From Muscardinus avellanarius (lineage: Eukaryota > Chordata > Mammalia > Rodentia > Gliridae): 64,000 nucleotides of DNA. Made by a program: the position numbers and the translations under genes. Of the stretch, positions 11,800 to 24,370 are shown in pieces. The notes under the pieces are model-generated. The model was not told the origin of the DNA and ran no database searches. It saw only the letters and a program-made list of their open reading frames with translations. How positions within the stretch are numbered: position 1 is the first letter of the stretch; every line of letters starts with the position of its first letter. The stretch is from NCBI GenBank assembly GCA_963383645.1, contig OY726569.1, positions 77,656,135 through 77,720,134 on the forward strand, read 5' to 3'.

Positions 11800-12097
11800 G
11801 TGAGTAGCAACTTTTATGTTACTGGGAATAATTTTAGAATATGGCATACAAAATTAATTCAACTTACTAATGGCCTGTAAGGATAATCTTAATCAAATAA
11901 ACTCCAAAGTCAGGTAATTTATACTTGGAAAGTTCTTGGTACTTGAACTCTTCATAGATCACAAATAACTGTGGAGTCTTGGTCAAACTTGTGAATTGAA
12001 CATACTGTATTTTAGTCTGAAAAATAGTCTATAGGCATAAATGCATCCAGTAAACAGCTGTAATTCTTTAATTCACTAAGAATGCTTCGTTTTACAG
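11800..12097 (+). other. RBM25: Short RBM25 intron without repeats
   Basis: 298 bp, no repeats seen. The donor is GTGAGT and the acceptor TTCGTTTTACAG. The reading frame of the preceding exon stays open for about 27 codons into this intron, which by itself would suggest a false C-terminus. Confidence 0.8.
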
Positions 12098-12196
12098 ATA
12101 TTGATGGAACGACGAATTAGACCATGGATTAATAAGAAAATCATAGAATATATAGGTGAAGAAGAAGCTACGTTAGTTGATTTTGTTTGTTCTAAG
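12098..12196 (+). CDS. RBM25: RBM25 coding exon: PWI domain core
   Basis: 33 codons in phase 0: ILMERRIRPWINKKIIEYIG then EEEATLVDFVCSK. The RPWINKKI stretch contains the PWI signature that names the domain. The donor is AAG/GTTTGT, which departs from the usual purine at +3 and A at +4. The next exon joins in phase 0. Confidence 0.95.
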
Positions 12197-14389
12197 GTTT
12201 GTCTTTATTTTCTTCAACTTGTTTTATATGTTAAAATGATAGAAACTTTCTAAAAGAACAAGTCATGCATTGCCCAGTCCTTTAGTAAATTAGTGTCAAC
12301 TAGTGATCCATCCATTGCTGGGTTTTTTTTGTTGTTGTTGTTTGTTTGTTTGTTTGTTTGTTTGTTTGTTTGTTTGGCGGTATTGGGGCTGGAACCCAGG
12401 GGCATTCTACCTCTGAGCTACACCTCTAGCCCTAGTTTTTATTCTTTATTTTTATTTTATTTATTTATTTTTTTTGGTGGTACTGGGGTTCCTGGAAACC
12501 CTTCTACCTCTCCCAGACCTATTTTTATACTTTTTTATTTGGAAACTGGGTCTCTTAAAGCCAGCACAGCTGACTTCAAACCTGCGCGATCCTCCTGCCT
12601 CCGCCTCCCAAGTGCGGGGATTACAACTGTGCACCACCATGCCCGGCTTATTCTTTATTTTGAAACAGAGTCTCACTGAGTTGCAAAGGGCCTCACTAAG
12701 TAATCATCTTGTCTTAGCCTCCCAAATGCTGGGATTACAAGTGTGCACCCCCACGCCAGCTTATCCATTCCTGTTTAATGAACTCTTCTACCCTACTTCA
12801 GATTTGTCATACTACATGTTGGCAGTCATAGAGTAAGGGCAGAATTGACTCTTCTTTGTAAAGATGGATGCTTTTAAAATATGATTGAGTTTTTTGGGTA
12901 GGGCCAATAGCTTTTCTCATCATTTTTTTTCAAAGGAAGAACAAGAACAAAATATTCTCTTCCATATTATAATTTTGGTCATTGTTTATTAACTGAATAC
13001 TAAGTTCTTGGTGAAAACTGTGTTAACTTTTTGTAGAATGTTGTCTTCAATCCTTCTGAGTGCCTTAGGATGTCTTAACTCGTTAATTTTATTTCCATTT
13101 TATACCCAAAGAAACTAAGATTTAGGGAGAGATTTTGATTGGTTCATGGTTATATAATAAGCAACAGCGTCTTTTCCTTAAAACCCATGCTGTAGACAGA
13201 GAATGATGGTACACACCTGTAATCCCAGTAGCTGGAGGCTGAGACAGGAGGATTGTGGCTTCAAAGCCAGCCTTAGCAACTTTGCAAGATTCTTGTTTCC
13301 AAATAAAAAATAAGCTGGGCATGGTGGCGCACACTTGTAATTCCAGTACCTGGGAGGCTGAGACAGGAGGATTTGCAGGTTCATGGCCAGCCTCAGCTAC
13401 TTAGTGAGGCCAATTTAGTGTGAGACCTTGTTTCAAAATAAAGAATAAAAAATAGGGCTGAGGTTGTAGCATGCAGGTAAAATGCCCCTGTGTTCAATCC
13501 CTAGTATCAATTAAAGTAAAAGAATAAAATAGGGCTGGAGGTTATGAGATGGAACCCAGGAACTTTCTACCTCTGAGCTACACTCCCAGACCTATTTTTA
13601 TTTTATTTGAAAACAGGTCTCACAAAGCTGCTGAGAACATCGTTAAGTAGCCGAGGCTGGCTTTGAACCTGCACAATCCTCCTGTCTCAGCCTCTAAGCA
13701 CTGGGATTATAAGTGTGGGCCACCATGTCCAGCTTAAAAAAAATTATAAAAATTTGTGTGTGTGTGTGTGTGTGTATACACATACATACATATATACATA
13801 CATACATGCATATACATACATACACATGTGTGTGTTATATATATCATGCTTTTAACCACTAGATATATATGTCCATTGTCTCCTCAAAGCAGTCTTTTTT
13901 TTTTTTTTTTTTTTTTGGCGGGTGTGGGGATGGAACTCCCGGCATTCGACCTCTGAGCTACACCCCCTGCCCTTTTTTTTTTTTTTTTTTTTTTTATTCT
14001 TTATTTTGAAACGGTCTCACTAAGTTGCGGAAGGCCTCACCAAGTAGCTGAGGCTGTCTACGAACCTCAATCCTCTGGTCTCAGCCTCCCAAATGCTGGG
14101 ATTACAATTGTGCACCATCACGCCTGGCTTCAAAGCAGTCTTTATAAGACGCTTAATATAATGCAAGCACCACATTCCTGTTAAAGTGTAATTGTGCTAT
14201 TCTCCTACCATGACAATATTTTCCTTCATTATTCTACATTTTATAGCATTAAAACTTATGTAAGATTTGATTTAGAGTTAGAAGACAGACACTATAGTGA
14301 TCCCATGTCACTTTGATGGCTTATATCTCAAAACTTGAGGATTGCTGAGTTTTTGTTTCTTTTTCATGAGAGTTATTTGTTTCTTTTAG
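12197..14389 (+). other. RBM25: RBM25 intron with nested SINEs and a TG/CATA repeat
   Basis: An older antisense B1-dID runs about 12376-12763, preceded by a GTTT repeat at 12330-12375 and interrupted by a younger antisense copy at about 12465-12648. Sense copies lie at 13192-13309 (partial) and 13313-13510, an antisense one at about 13545-13735, and another with long T tracts at 13894-14129. A TG repeat followed by a CATA repeat spans 13755-13830. Unique sequence: 12790-13190 and 14135-14389. Confidence 0.7.
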
Positions 14390-14437
14390 GTTATGGCTCA
14401 TAGTTCACCTCAGAGTATTTTAGATGATGTTGCTATG
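14390..14437 (+). CDS. RBM25: RBM25 micro-exon of 16 codons within PWI domain
   Basis: 48 nt in phase 0 encoding VMAHSSPQSILDDVAM, between the acceptor TTTGTTTCTTTTAG and a consensus donor GTAAGT. It supplies one helix of the PWI fold. It is too short to appear as an open reading frame on its own and was found by expecting the continuation of the PWI domain. Skipping keeps the frame but would remove a core helix. Confidence 0.95.
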
Positions 14438-17185
14438 GTAAGTAAAAATTCATGTTATTTTCTTTCTTTCTTCTTTCTTTCTTTCTTTCTTTTTTTTTTT
14501 TTTTTTAAATGCTGGAGATTGAACCCAGGGGCATTCTACCTCTGAGCTATAACCCATATTTTAATTCTTTTTTCTTTATTTTTTGAACCGGAATCTCACT
14601 AAGTTGCAGAGGGCTTCACTAAGTAGCTGAGGCTGTCCGCGAACCGGGATTCTCCTGTCTCAGTCTCCCAGGTACTGGGATTACAAGCATGTGCCACCAT
14701 GCCTGGCTGATTTATTTTCTACATGTGCTGATTTAAGAATTTTTTATGGTCCTGAAATAAATTTGAATATGCATAGCTGGGAGTAGTGGCGCACGCATGT
14801 AATCCCCGCACTTGGGAGGCTGAGACAGGAGGATCGTGCAGGTTCGAAGCCAGCCTCAGCTACTTAGTGAGGCTCTCAGCAACGTAGTGAGACCCTGTTT
14901 CCAAATAAAATATATAAAATGGGCCTGGGAGTATAGCCTGGAAGTAGAAAACCTCTGGGTTCCACCCCCAGTACTACCAAAAAAAAATGAATATGCATTA
15001 AAAGAAATTAAGAATCTTTACCAAGATACTGTAACAACATTTAAAAAATTAGGGTCCCCCTAACCATCCCTTCTTTTTTCCCCTTTGTATTTATATAAAT
15101 TTGAATCTTAGATTTATTCCTGGTTTACAGAACATTTATTAAGTGCTTATTCATTACAATAGTGTCAGGAGCACAAATGGTAAAGACAGGTCTACAGACA
15201 GTGAAACCATACTGTATTGCTGTAGTGGAATGTTCTCCATTGCAGAGCACAAGGCATCTAAATGGTGCTGAGGCCAAGTTAGGGAGAACACTATTGGAAT
15301 TAACTGTCTACATGAAGATGATGGAACTGTTTTTTATTATTGGCTTAACAGTGATTAAAAATCAAATTCCCAATTGTGTTTAATTTGGGATTATTATCTA
15401 TGGTTGTGTCCAACATTTGATTTTATGAGAAAATGAAGGGAAAGAGAATTGATGGGAAAGTCACTAAGTCAACTATGAATTCAGTATTAGGAAGACAAGA
15501 GAATGATATCTGAACAGAACTGATGGTTTGAGTGAATTAAAGACTAAAGTAGATTGTTAAAAGTTTAGGAATGCAGCTGGGCGTGGTAGAGCATGCTTGT
15601 AATCCCAGAATTCGGGCGGCTGACATGGGAGGATTGCGGTTCGCGGACAGCCTCAGCTACATTATGAGGCCCTCTGCAACTCAGTGAGACCCCGTTTCAA
15701 AATAAAGAATAAAAAATAGGGTAGGTGGTGTAGTTCAGAGGTAGAATGCCCCTGGGTTCCATCCCCAGACCTGCAAAAAAAAAAAAAAAAAAAAGTTGAG
15801 GAATGTAATGGCCCACCCAGTGGTGCATGCCTATAATCAAGCACTTGGGAGGCTAAGACAGGAGGGTGGCAGGTTCAAAACCAGCCTCAGTAACTTGCAC
15901 TTTTAGCAGCTTAGCGAGAGTCTGTTTCCAAATAAATAAAATAAGACTGCGGAGTAGAACCTTGGGTTTCATTCCTAATCCCGTAAGAAAAAAATGGCAG
16001 ATAAGTCCAGATGATGGCAAGCTGCAAAGTATGGCCACGGGAAGTTTCTTTGTTTTGTGACAGGGATTGGAGAAAAATACTGGAAGCAGGTGTCAGCACT
16101 TTTTTAAGGTGGGGGAAAGAATAGGTATTTGCTAGATAACTTCTTTTGGCTTGAAAAATGATGGTGTATGCATTCTATTATTTTGGTACTGGTGATTGAA
16201 CCCAGGGGCATTCTACCTCCAAGTTATAATATACCCTACAATTCCATTTTATTTCTTATTTGGAAACAGGGTCTCAGTTGTGGAGAACCTTACCTCATTA
16301 CCTGGCTTCAAGCCTGTGATCCTTCTGTGTTAGTTTTCCAAGTACTGGGATTATAAGCATGCACCACACAGATTGTGTATTTTATAAAGATAAAAACAGC
16401 AAAGATCCAGTAGTCTCTCCTGTAGAGACTTGTGACATCAAAGAACTTCCTGAGAAGGCTTTTGGAATACTAGTTTCTCAAAGGATAACCAGGGTTTCCA
16501 TAAAGGTATAAAGATGATGCTGGGTGTGGTGGCTCATGCTGGTAATTCTGGCACTTGGGAGTCTGAGATAGGATCACAAGGGTGTTTTTTTTTGTTTGTT
16601 TCTTTGGGTTTTTTGCAGGTCTGGGGATGGAACCCAGGGGCATTCGACCTCTAAGCTACGCCCTCTGCCCTATTTTTTATTATTTTTAATTTGAAACAGG
16701 GTCTCACTAAGTAGCTGAGGCTGTCCATGAACTGTGATTCTCTGGTCTCAGCCTCACGAATGCTGGGATTACAAGCATGCGCCACCAGGCCCAGCTGATC
16801 ACAAATTTTAATTCAGACTTCGCAACTTTGCCAGGCACTCAGCAACTTAATGAAACCTCCATTTCCAAATTAAAAGTCTTTGGGTGTGTGTGTGGTATGT
16901 GTGTGGTGTGCTGGGGATGGAATCCAGAGGCTTTCTACCTTCAGGCTACACTACCAGACCTATTTTAGATTTTATTTGGAAACAGGGTCTCACTAAGTTG
17001 CTTGAGAGCCTCACTAAGTAGTTAAGACTGGCTTCGAACCTGTACGGTCCTCCTGTCTCAGCCTCCCAAGTACTGGGATTACAAGCGTGCGCCACCACAC
17101 CTGGCTGATAAAATAATTTTTTACCTAAGTCACTATTGTTGGGAGATGCTGATGATTACTTATGTTACTTTTTTTTCCATTATAG
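14438..17185 (+). other. RBM25: Last RBM25 intron
   Basis: SINEs: antisense at about 14460-14708 starting with a CTTT repeat, sense 14775-14990, sense 15572-15795, sense 15809-15990, antisense 16182-16370, a sense copy at about 16520-16875 split by an antisense copy (16586-16796), and antisense 16880-17105. Unique sequence lies at about 15000-15560. The acceptor is TTTCCATTATAG. Confidence 0.7.
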
Positions 17186-17278
17186 GTACTTGATGAAGAA
17201 GCAGAAGTTTTTATTGTGAAAATGTGGAGATTATTGATATATGAAACAGAAGCCAAGAAAATTGGTCTTGTGAAGTAA
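17186..17278 (+). CDS. RBM25: RBM25 last coding exon and stop codon
   Basis: Reads VLDEEAEVFIVKMWRLLIYE then TEAKKIGLVK and stops at TAA (17276-17278). This is the final helix of the PWI domain and the C-terminus. The ten exons total 554 codons with no stop, frameshift or phase conflict, so the gene looks functional. All flanking splice sites are GT-AG. Confidence 0.96.
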   Translation, partial: VLDEEAEVFIVKMWRLLIYETEAKKIGLVK

Positions 17279-17569
17279 ACTTTTACATAGAGTTCCATTT
17301 CAGATTTCTTTCCCACCCTTCAAAGGACTTTGAGTTTTTCTTTGTCTTCAATGACATTTGTGAGATCTGTAATTTTTTTTAATGTAGAAAATGTGAATTT
17401 TTTGTCCTTTAATTTGTTAATGTCCTGTGTACTCCCTTGGTTGTAAAGTCACTTGAATCCTTGGTTCTCTTTATATTTGCCAGGTACAAATTACTGGTAT
17501 GTTTTATAAGCTGCAGCTACTGCACACAGCCTGATATAATCTTGTTCTGCTGATTTGTTCCTTGTAAAT

Positions 17570-17575
17570 ATTAAA
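17570..17575 (+). promoter_or_regulatory. RBM25: Candidate proximal poly(A) signal ATTAAA
   Basis: ATTAAA about 290 bases after the stop codon, within TGTAAATATTAAAACG. It would give a short RBM25 3' UTR. Inferred from the hexamer and position only. Confidence 0.4.
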
Positions 17576-18897
17576 ACGACTCCCCAATTCTTTTGCAAAG
17601 TTCCACTTAATGAACTGTACTGTATAGGAACCAACATGAGTGATTTTAGTTGAAAGAATGCCAGTCATATTTTACCACGTCATCTCCCTTTGATCAAAAA
17701 TGGCAAGCTCTCGAAAAGGTGTGGCATTTATAGTTCAAATGCAAAAATTAGCAGACAATCCGTTTTGACTGTATCTCTATGAATGTGTGTGAATGTATGT
17801 GTAAAAGTCTGTCTTTTCCCCAATTTGCTTTGGTGGCCTCCCTTAAACATTTCCTAATTGAGTAGTAAAAGGAAAGATATTGTGCCAATCTAAGTTTCTG
17901 GTATGTTAGTTTCCCAGAGCATGGTATTCTGCCGTGAACAACAATCTGCTCTCAGGGTGGGATTCGCTGGTGATAATTGGCTGCTTCGGCTTCTCTTTAA
18001 AGGAATGTGGGTCATAGTGATTTATCCTCCATCCCCCCAATTTTATTACTCAGAAATGAGGCAGATTCTAAAGTTCCTAGGTTTTATTTAGCTCATTTTG
18101 TCCCATCATCTCAGATGTGTGGAACACCTATACAAACTTAAGTTGAGGAGCAAATGCACCATTTGTGGTAACTTTGAAAGAATATTTAAATATTTTACTT
18201 TGAAACGATTGTAAACTTGGGACTTAATGGGCAAATATATTTTTGCACTATTTGGTCCTTAGTTATATCTTGCTGTACCCCTCTGTTTAATGGAGAGAGA
18301 AAAAGCTTCATTCCAAAACCAAAAGTGAACAGCAAAACACCCTTTTAAATAAAAGGGGTTGAGGTTGTGAAGCTCAGTAGTAGAATGCTTCTCATCCATG
18401 AGACTGAACTTTGGCATCAAGAAACAAAAGTAAAAACACAGCAAAATTAGGCAAGTTTACAAACTAAGAGATCTAACAAAACATAATAGGAATTCAGCTT
18501 GTCAGTTTACGTTTATACTCTTATTTCCACAGGTAAATCATTCAAGGCAGTTATCAAGCACTATTTTTTGGTTCTTCCTAACATTTCAACATCAGATAGG
18601 ATCAGAGATATACCTGGGTGTTTTTTTTTTAATTGTAGATTAGAATATAACTAGGTAGCAAAATTTACCTGAAAATGTTAAAATTCTCAACACAAATAGG
18701 TGCAGCTTTACCCATGTCTGTTTATTTAAAAGAAAGACAAATATTGGCCTGTTATAAAAGTGTAACTGAACTAAATTTTTTAACATCTCAACACTGTTCT
18801 TAACATTGAACCATGATATGGCTTCATTATGTAAATATTTCAAATATTAAAAATGTATATATTTGATTTGGGGGACTCATTCTTTTGGAGTCTTGTA

Positions 18898-18903
18898 AAT
18901 AAA
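18898..18903 (+). promoter_or_regulatory. RBM25: Candidate poly(A) signal AATAAA
   Basis: Canonical AATAAA within TTGTAAATAAATGTCATC, followed within 40 bases by GT-containing sequence. It is one of several canonical hexamers downstream of RBM25; the others are at 20694-20699 and 21782-21787. Confidence 0.35.
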
Positions 18904-19604
18904 TGTCATCATGTTATAATTGTAGTGCATACCAGACCTCTTAACTTGAAAATATGGGTTGAATTTTTTTAATGGACTTGATTTATATGTCTTGGTATCA
19001 GAAGAAAGTCCAAGAGTCCATTTTCTGCAATTTTGGTTTAATCTAATATACATCTTGGAAATACCTCTTATTAGTAGTGAAATATTTAAGAACTTGTCCC
19101 CTCCTTCCCTGGGAAATGTCCATTTGATATGCGCCTTGCATATACTACCTTTTCTGAGATTCATCCTCCCTTCCATCCTAACTTTCTTTAAGCAGTTTGT
19201 TTGAAACGGCCTTTTTTCTTAACATACTTCACAGTTGATGCTTCCAAGGCACCTTAGTAGGTGTTTGGTTTTTTTTTTTTTTTAACTCATTATTAGCATG
19301 AAAATTTGTTTAGGTAGGTTTAATTTACCTTGCTGGTGTCTTGTCCTCTTTCAGTTTTGCTTATCTTAAAGGACTCCGCTGAAAACTAGCAATGCCATTT
19401 ATCTGAAACCCATAAGAGTCTATACATTATACTCACACTCCTTCAGTGAGGTTTATGGCAGGAACACAAAATTTATATTAACTTTTTATCAATAGAACAG
19501 AAATAGTCTAGTAAGTGCTAGGTAAAGAACATTAAATTCATGGTGTAATTAATGCTGGTTCAAACAGGTTTTACCATTAGGTTTCTTAAGAAACCTTTAG
19601 GAAA

Positions 19605-19815
19605 AGCCAGGCGTGGTGGCGCACACTTGTAATCCCAGCACTTGGGAGGCTGAGACCGGAGGATCACACAGGTTCAAAGCCAGCCTCAGCTACTTAGTGA
19701 GGCTCTCAGCAACTTAGTGAGACCCTGTTTCCAAATAAAATATAAAATAGGTCTAGGGGTATAGCCCAGAGGTAGAAAGCCCCTGGGTTCCACCCCAGTA
19801 CCAATGTAAAAGAAA
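19605..19815 (+). repeat. B1-dID SINE in the presumed RBM25 3' UTR
   Basis: Full-length sense copy: B1-like head AGCCAGGCGTGGTGGCGCAC with the Pol III B-box-like GGTTCAAAGCC, an A-rich linker, then the ID-like tail with GGTCTAGGGGTATAGCC and CCCCTGGGTTCCACC. It is the only full SINE in the 4.5 kb after the RBM25 stop. Confidence 0.85.
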
Positions 19816-20142
19816 AAACCTTTATGGTTTTGGAGTTTGTTTTTTTCTGTATGAATTAAATGTGTAAAATGGCATATTTTAGTGTCTGGGAAAATATATG
19901 TAAGCTATTTCTACTGAACTTGAATTTTCTGTGTTGTCTTTACCATAGGCCTATAAGTTGATTTTAATTTGGAAACTAAGTTCACGTTGACTTTTCAAGT
20001 TGTTCTAAAACCAACTGAGAGTCTTAATAACCATTCTTGATTTAGAAAACGAAATTGCTTTTTCCTTATTTGACCCTGAAAATAACTCTGTCAGTATGTG
20101 CATCTGTTTACAAGGAGGAATGGTAAGTAAAAGGTTTGAAGT

Positions 20143-20282
20143 AGTTTTTCCTCAAATTTTAATGTGTACTTCAATCACCTGGGGGATTATGTTAAAATTC
20201 CGAAGCTGATTAAGTAGGCCCACCAGGCCCACGTGAGCCTGAGACGTTCAACTCCCAGGTGAGGCTTTTGCCACTTTTAAGG
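20143..20282 (+). mobile_element. MER5A-like hAT-Charlie DNA transposon relic
   Basis: The segment reads like the non-autonomous MER5A consensus: TTTTAATGTGTACTTCAATC then ACCTGGGGGATT, a central AGTAGGCCC tract and the closing CAACTCCCAGGTGAGGCTTT. Such elements were inserted before the placental radiation and are fossils. Named from memory of the family consensus. Confidence 0.65.
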
Positions 20283-22496
20283 TAATACTCAGTATTGCTC
20301 TATTCTAACAGACTACACAAATGTAACTTAGTTTTTAAGTAGATTTTAAAGAAAAAGCATTTTAAGGCACATATGCATATATGTTCTCATGAACATAAAA
20401 TAATCTTCCAAAGTGATGCCTGAAAACAATCCTAATCTAGACATTATTCCAGTCACTTCTGGAATGTATCCTTAGATAATTTTGTTACTTAGAATTTTAT
20501 CATAGTGCTTTCCTATAAACTATGTTATAAGCTAGTAATCATTTTTCAGGGTGCTGTTTCGAGTATTAATCAGGCATGAATACCAGCTCTGGTGGACAAA
20601 TTGAGAAAACTTTGAGCTTGAGAACAGGATTGAACTAAACACTGCATCATTTATTTTCTCCTTTCATACTAAGGGGAACATTTTTGTAGTGCAAATAAAT
20701 GTAAGCAGGTATACAATGTTCTTATACCCAACTGTTTCTAATAAGTTCTATATATGAATGTTTTTAATACCCAAAAACTGATAGAGGTTTTTGTCAAAAT
20801 TGTCTTTTTTGTGACACTTTTTCCAGGTTATATTTCACCCTTCTGTTAACAATATATTTGAAATTGAAATAGTTTTGCTCAGCAAAAGATGTTTATTTGT
20901 GAATGTTGCTGGAGATACATAATAGTATGGAATGGAATCCCAAACATGCAAAGAAACAATAGTGTAGGTGTTCAAAAACAAAGAAATGCACATTAAATCC
21001 AGGAGTAACTAATATTACATTCATACTATAGACCAAACTGAGCTTAGTTTTTTTTAATCTGGTAGATTTGGGGGGACATTTGATTATTGTATATTATTGA
21101 AATATTTTGTCTGTTAGTTTGCATTTGAGTGCTTGCCTTTTCATCTTTGGGTTCTTTTTATTACTTGAGTCGTGAAGGCCAAATTAGGAATGACAATATA
21201 TAATGCTTAGGAAAAAGATAATTTCTATAAACAAAAATGAATAAAAATTCTTCTCAAGCCATGTTGCTTTAATTAAATGATACTCCAAGAGTCTGGTCTA
21301 CTCTGCCTCATCCTTATTAGTTAAATTGATGGCTTAGATTCTTGGGCACAGAATAGGAGCTGAATTATTGGGTATATTTTACTTAGTCATTGAAACTCAT
21401 GATATTAAATTTACAGCCATTTCTGTCTTAATAGATACCCTTCTGATTTAACCAATCCATTACGTTTTCTCTTTCAGTTATGTAGAATGAAAATTTTTGT
21501 TTGCTTCAGCTGTTCACATGATGGCTTAAGTGGAGGTGTTACATACAGTCCTAGTAGCTGACCACCTTGATTGGGGGAAGGATGAATCAATCCAATTGTT
21601 TGTTGTACTTTCTGTAAATTATATGCTAAATTGCCATTGACATGTCGCTAATGACTATATGGGACAGCTTAGATTATAGGTGATTATCATGATTGCAGAA
21701 AGTTACATTGGAAAGTGCTGATCTATATGCTAATAGTGACCTAATGGGGCAAAGTGTTTGTTAATAAAAATACCAGAATAGAATAAAGACATTTTTAGCA
21801 AATTTTTGTTGAAATAAAAAAGATACTATGAATTTAAGAATAGTTATTCTCTTCCTGTTTTTACTAGTGATAACCTAATATTCTAGATTCCAGAAACTCT
21901 GAAGTTTCATTTTCCTGTCAATTTACATTGTTGGTAAATGTACTTACATGAAGACTAGACTTTTTTTCTTTTTTTTTCTCTGTACTGGAGCTTGAACCCA
22001 GGAGCATTCTATCTCTGAGCTGTACTGTCAGCCCTATTTTTAATTCTTTGGAAACAAGGTCCAACTAATTTGTGAAGAGCCTCACTAAATAACTGAGGCT
22101 GGCTGCAAACCTGTGATCCTCCTGTCTCCGCCTCCCAAGTACTGGGATTACAAGTGTGTGCCACCATGCCTAGCTTTGACTTTTTACTGTGAGTGGGAAG
22201 GCTGTAAATATTAAATTTTCTGTTCAGGTTTTTTTTTTTTTTTTTTTTTGAGGGTCTGGGGAAGGAACCTAGGGGCATATGACCTCTGAGCTACACCCCT
22301 TGCCCTAATTCTTTATTATTTATTCTGAAACTGTCTCTCTGAGTTGCGGAGGGCCTCACTAAGTAGCTGAGGGTATCCGCGAACTATGATTCTTCTGTCT
22401 CTGCCTCCCAAATGTTGGGATTACAAGCATGCGCCACCACGCCCAGCTTTTTCTGTTCAGTTTATTGAGGCAAGTTTCAGAATAAGGGGGTCCAGG

Positions 22497-22720
22497 CTGG
22501 GCATGGTGGCATATGCTTGTAATCCCCGCACTTGGGAGGCGGAGACAGGAGGATCGCGCTGGTTGGGAGCCAGCCTTGCTGGCTTAAGAGACCCTGTTTC
22601 CACATAAAAAGGTAAAAAAATAGGTCTGGGAGTGTAGCCTGTGGGAATGTATCCCAGAGGTAGAAGGACTTCCAAGAACCCCAGTACCACCAAAAAACAA
22701 AATAAAAAAAAAAAAAAAAA
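22497..22720 (+). repeat. B1-dID SINE with 19-bp target-site duplication
   Basis: A complete sense copy flanked by perfect direct repeats CAGAATAAGGGGGTCCAGG at 22478-22496 and 22721-22739. This shows an L1-type retrotransposition recent enough for the flanks to remain identical. It belongs to the subfamily whose tail ends CTTCCAAGAACCCCAGTACC. Confidence 0.92.
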
Positions 22721-24021
22721 CAGAATAAGGGGGTCCAGGTTCTTGGCTAAAAAGGAAATCGGGTATGGTAAAACAGCAACATATTTAGAAATTCAGGCTA
22801 GAAATAAAAGGAGGAGGCTGGGTGTGGTAGCGCACTCTTCCAATCCCAGCTGCTGGGAGTGAGGGGGTTGGTTGAGAGTTGGAGTCCATCCCATGCAATT
22901 GGGACCCTGTCTCAAAGTGAAAAATAAGGGCTGAGAATGAAGTTCACTCTTTGACTTACCCAGTATAGCAAAACGTACACATACTACAGGTTATTAGATA
23001 GGTTCTCTGTAGTCTAGCTCTGCAATTTATGACAGCACCTGCCTTAAAATTTCTGCTTTCCAGCCAGGCATGGTGGTACACACATGTACTCCCAGTCCTT
23101 GGGAGGCTGAGAGAGCATTGCAGATTTGAAGATTGCCTCAACAACCTAAAGGGCTGGGGGGTATAGCTTGGGCTCATTCTCTGTGTCATTTCTCCCCCCG
23201 CCCCATATCGACTGTAGGTATAGTCCTCCCCTCATCCCACTTGCTCTGGTATACTATATTATAGTTTCTCATGCCTCAGGTATTAAAGAACACCACGGAA
23301 AATTATCTTGAATCTTGTTTCTATTACACTACCACTATTGCAAAAAGTATTTTATGTGCTTTCCAAATGTCTCAGTTCAGCCAGGCATGGTGGCACACAC
23401 CTGTAACCCCAGTACTTAGGCTGAGACAGGAGGATCACAAATTTGGGACTAGCCTCAGCCTTTCGGGCCTGGAGCGTGGCTCAGAGATCCCTTTGGTTCA
23501 GTCTCCAGGACCATGACCATGACTGCCACCACAAAAAGCCTCTCTCATGATCTATTTTGTACTTCAACATTTCACTGATGGCTATACAAGAGTTTATCTC
23601 AGCACTGCGGATATTTGCAGTGGCTTGGAACTCTGCGCTTGTGTGTGGGATATCACTTTTACCTTGTTCTAGGCTTTCCCAGTTTCTCCCTCAGTGCATC
23701 CTGGTTTGTATGTTTTCTAAAAAGATGAAATATAGGAGATGGTGACTATTCAAAGTCACATTTTTTATATTAATGCCTTTGTTTCCTTTTTGGAAGAATG
23801 ACATAAATACATTTAATGCTTTAACATAATACTTTTTCTTGTGTATAACTTTCATGAGCAATATTAATGACATTAAATGGTGAGCCATAATTTATTTTAG
23901 GACATTTGGCTTTCCATTTTTTGCTATGTCAATACTCACGAACAATCTCAATACAGTATAATGTATTGATAGTTTCTAAGACTACATGTTATGATATTCT
24001 ACTCATAATAGGAGTTTTTTT

Positions 24022-24212
24022 TGTTTTTGGTGGTACTGGGGTTCCTGGAAGCCCTTCTACCTCTGGGCTATATTCCCAGACCTATTTTATATATTTTTTA
24101 AATCTGGAAACAGGGTCTCTTAGGCCAGCAAGGCTGGCTCTGAACCAGCGCCATCCTCCTGTCTCCGCCTCCCAAGCGCGGGGATTACAAGCGTTGTGCC
24201 ACCACACCCGGC
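24022..24212 (-). repeat. Antisense B1-dID SINE with 18-bp target-site duplication
   Basis: Antisense copy starting GTTTTTGGTGGTACTGGGGT and ending CACCACACCCGGC. It is flanked by the direct repeat CATAATAGGAGTTTTTTT at 24004-24021 and 24213-24230. Same young subfamily as the SINE inside the 5' LTR of the provirus. Confidence 0.92.
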
Positions 24213-24249
24213 CATAATAGGAGTTTTTTTAAGTAAATGGGTTTTATGT

Positions 24250-24370
24250 TTATTCAACAAATGCTTAAACTGTTGAATATGTTGAGCACTGTTCTTAGCA
24301 CTTGTGATATATAAGCGAACCAGCAAAAAACCAATAGCCTAATAAAATTTTAGTGGATAGAGGTGAAGAA
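24250..24370 (+). repeat. L2/MIR-like ancient repeat relic
   Basis: TTTATTCAACAAATGCTTAA, then GAGCACTGTTCTTAGCACTT and a downstream AATAAAATTTTAGTGG follow the order of the well-known L2-type 3' consensus (feeding from an ATTCAACAAATATTT-like start). Diverged, so class rather than subfamily is given. Confidence 0.5.

Larger units (their letters stand above)
17279..21790 (+). other. RBM25: Likely long RBM25 3' UTR and flank, SINE-poor
   Basis: About 4.5 kb of mostly unique AT-rich sequence following the RBM25 stop. I see only one full SINE (19605-19815), one short ID-like fragment (18350-18420) and an old MER5A-type relic (20143-20282). Everywhere else in the window SINEs occur every few hundred bases. 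The contrast fits selection against insertions in a transcribed 3' UTR, but the true transcript end cannot be read from sequence alone. Candidate poly(A) hexamers are at 17570, 18898, 20694 and 21782. Confidence 0.5.
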
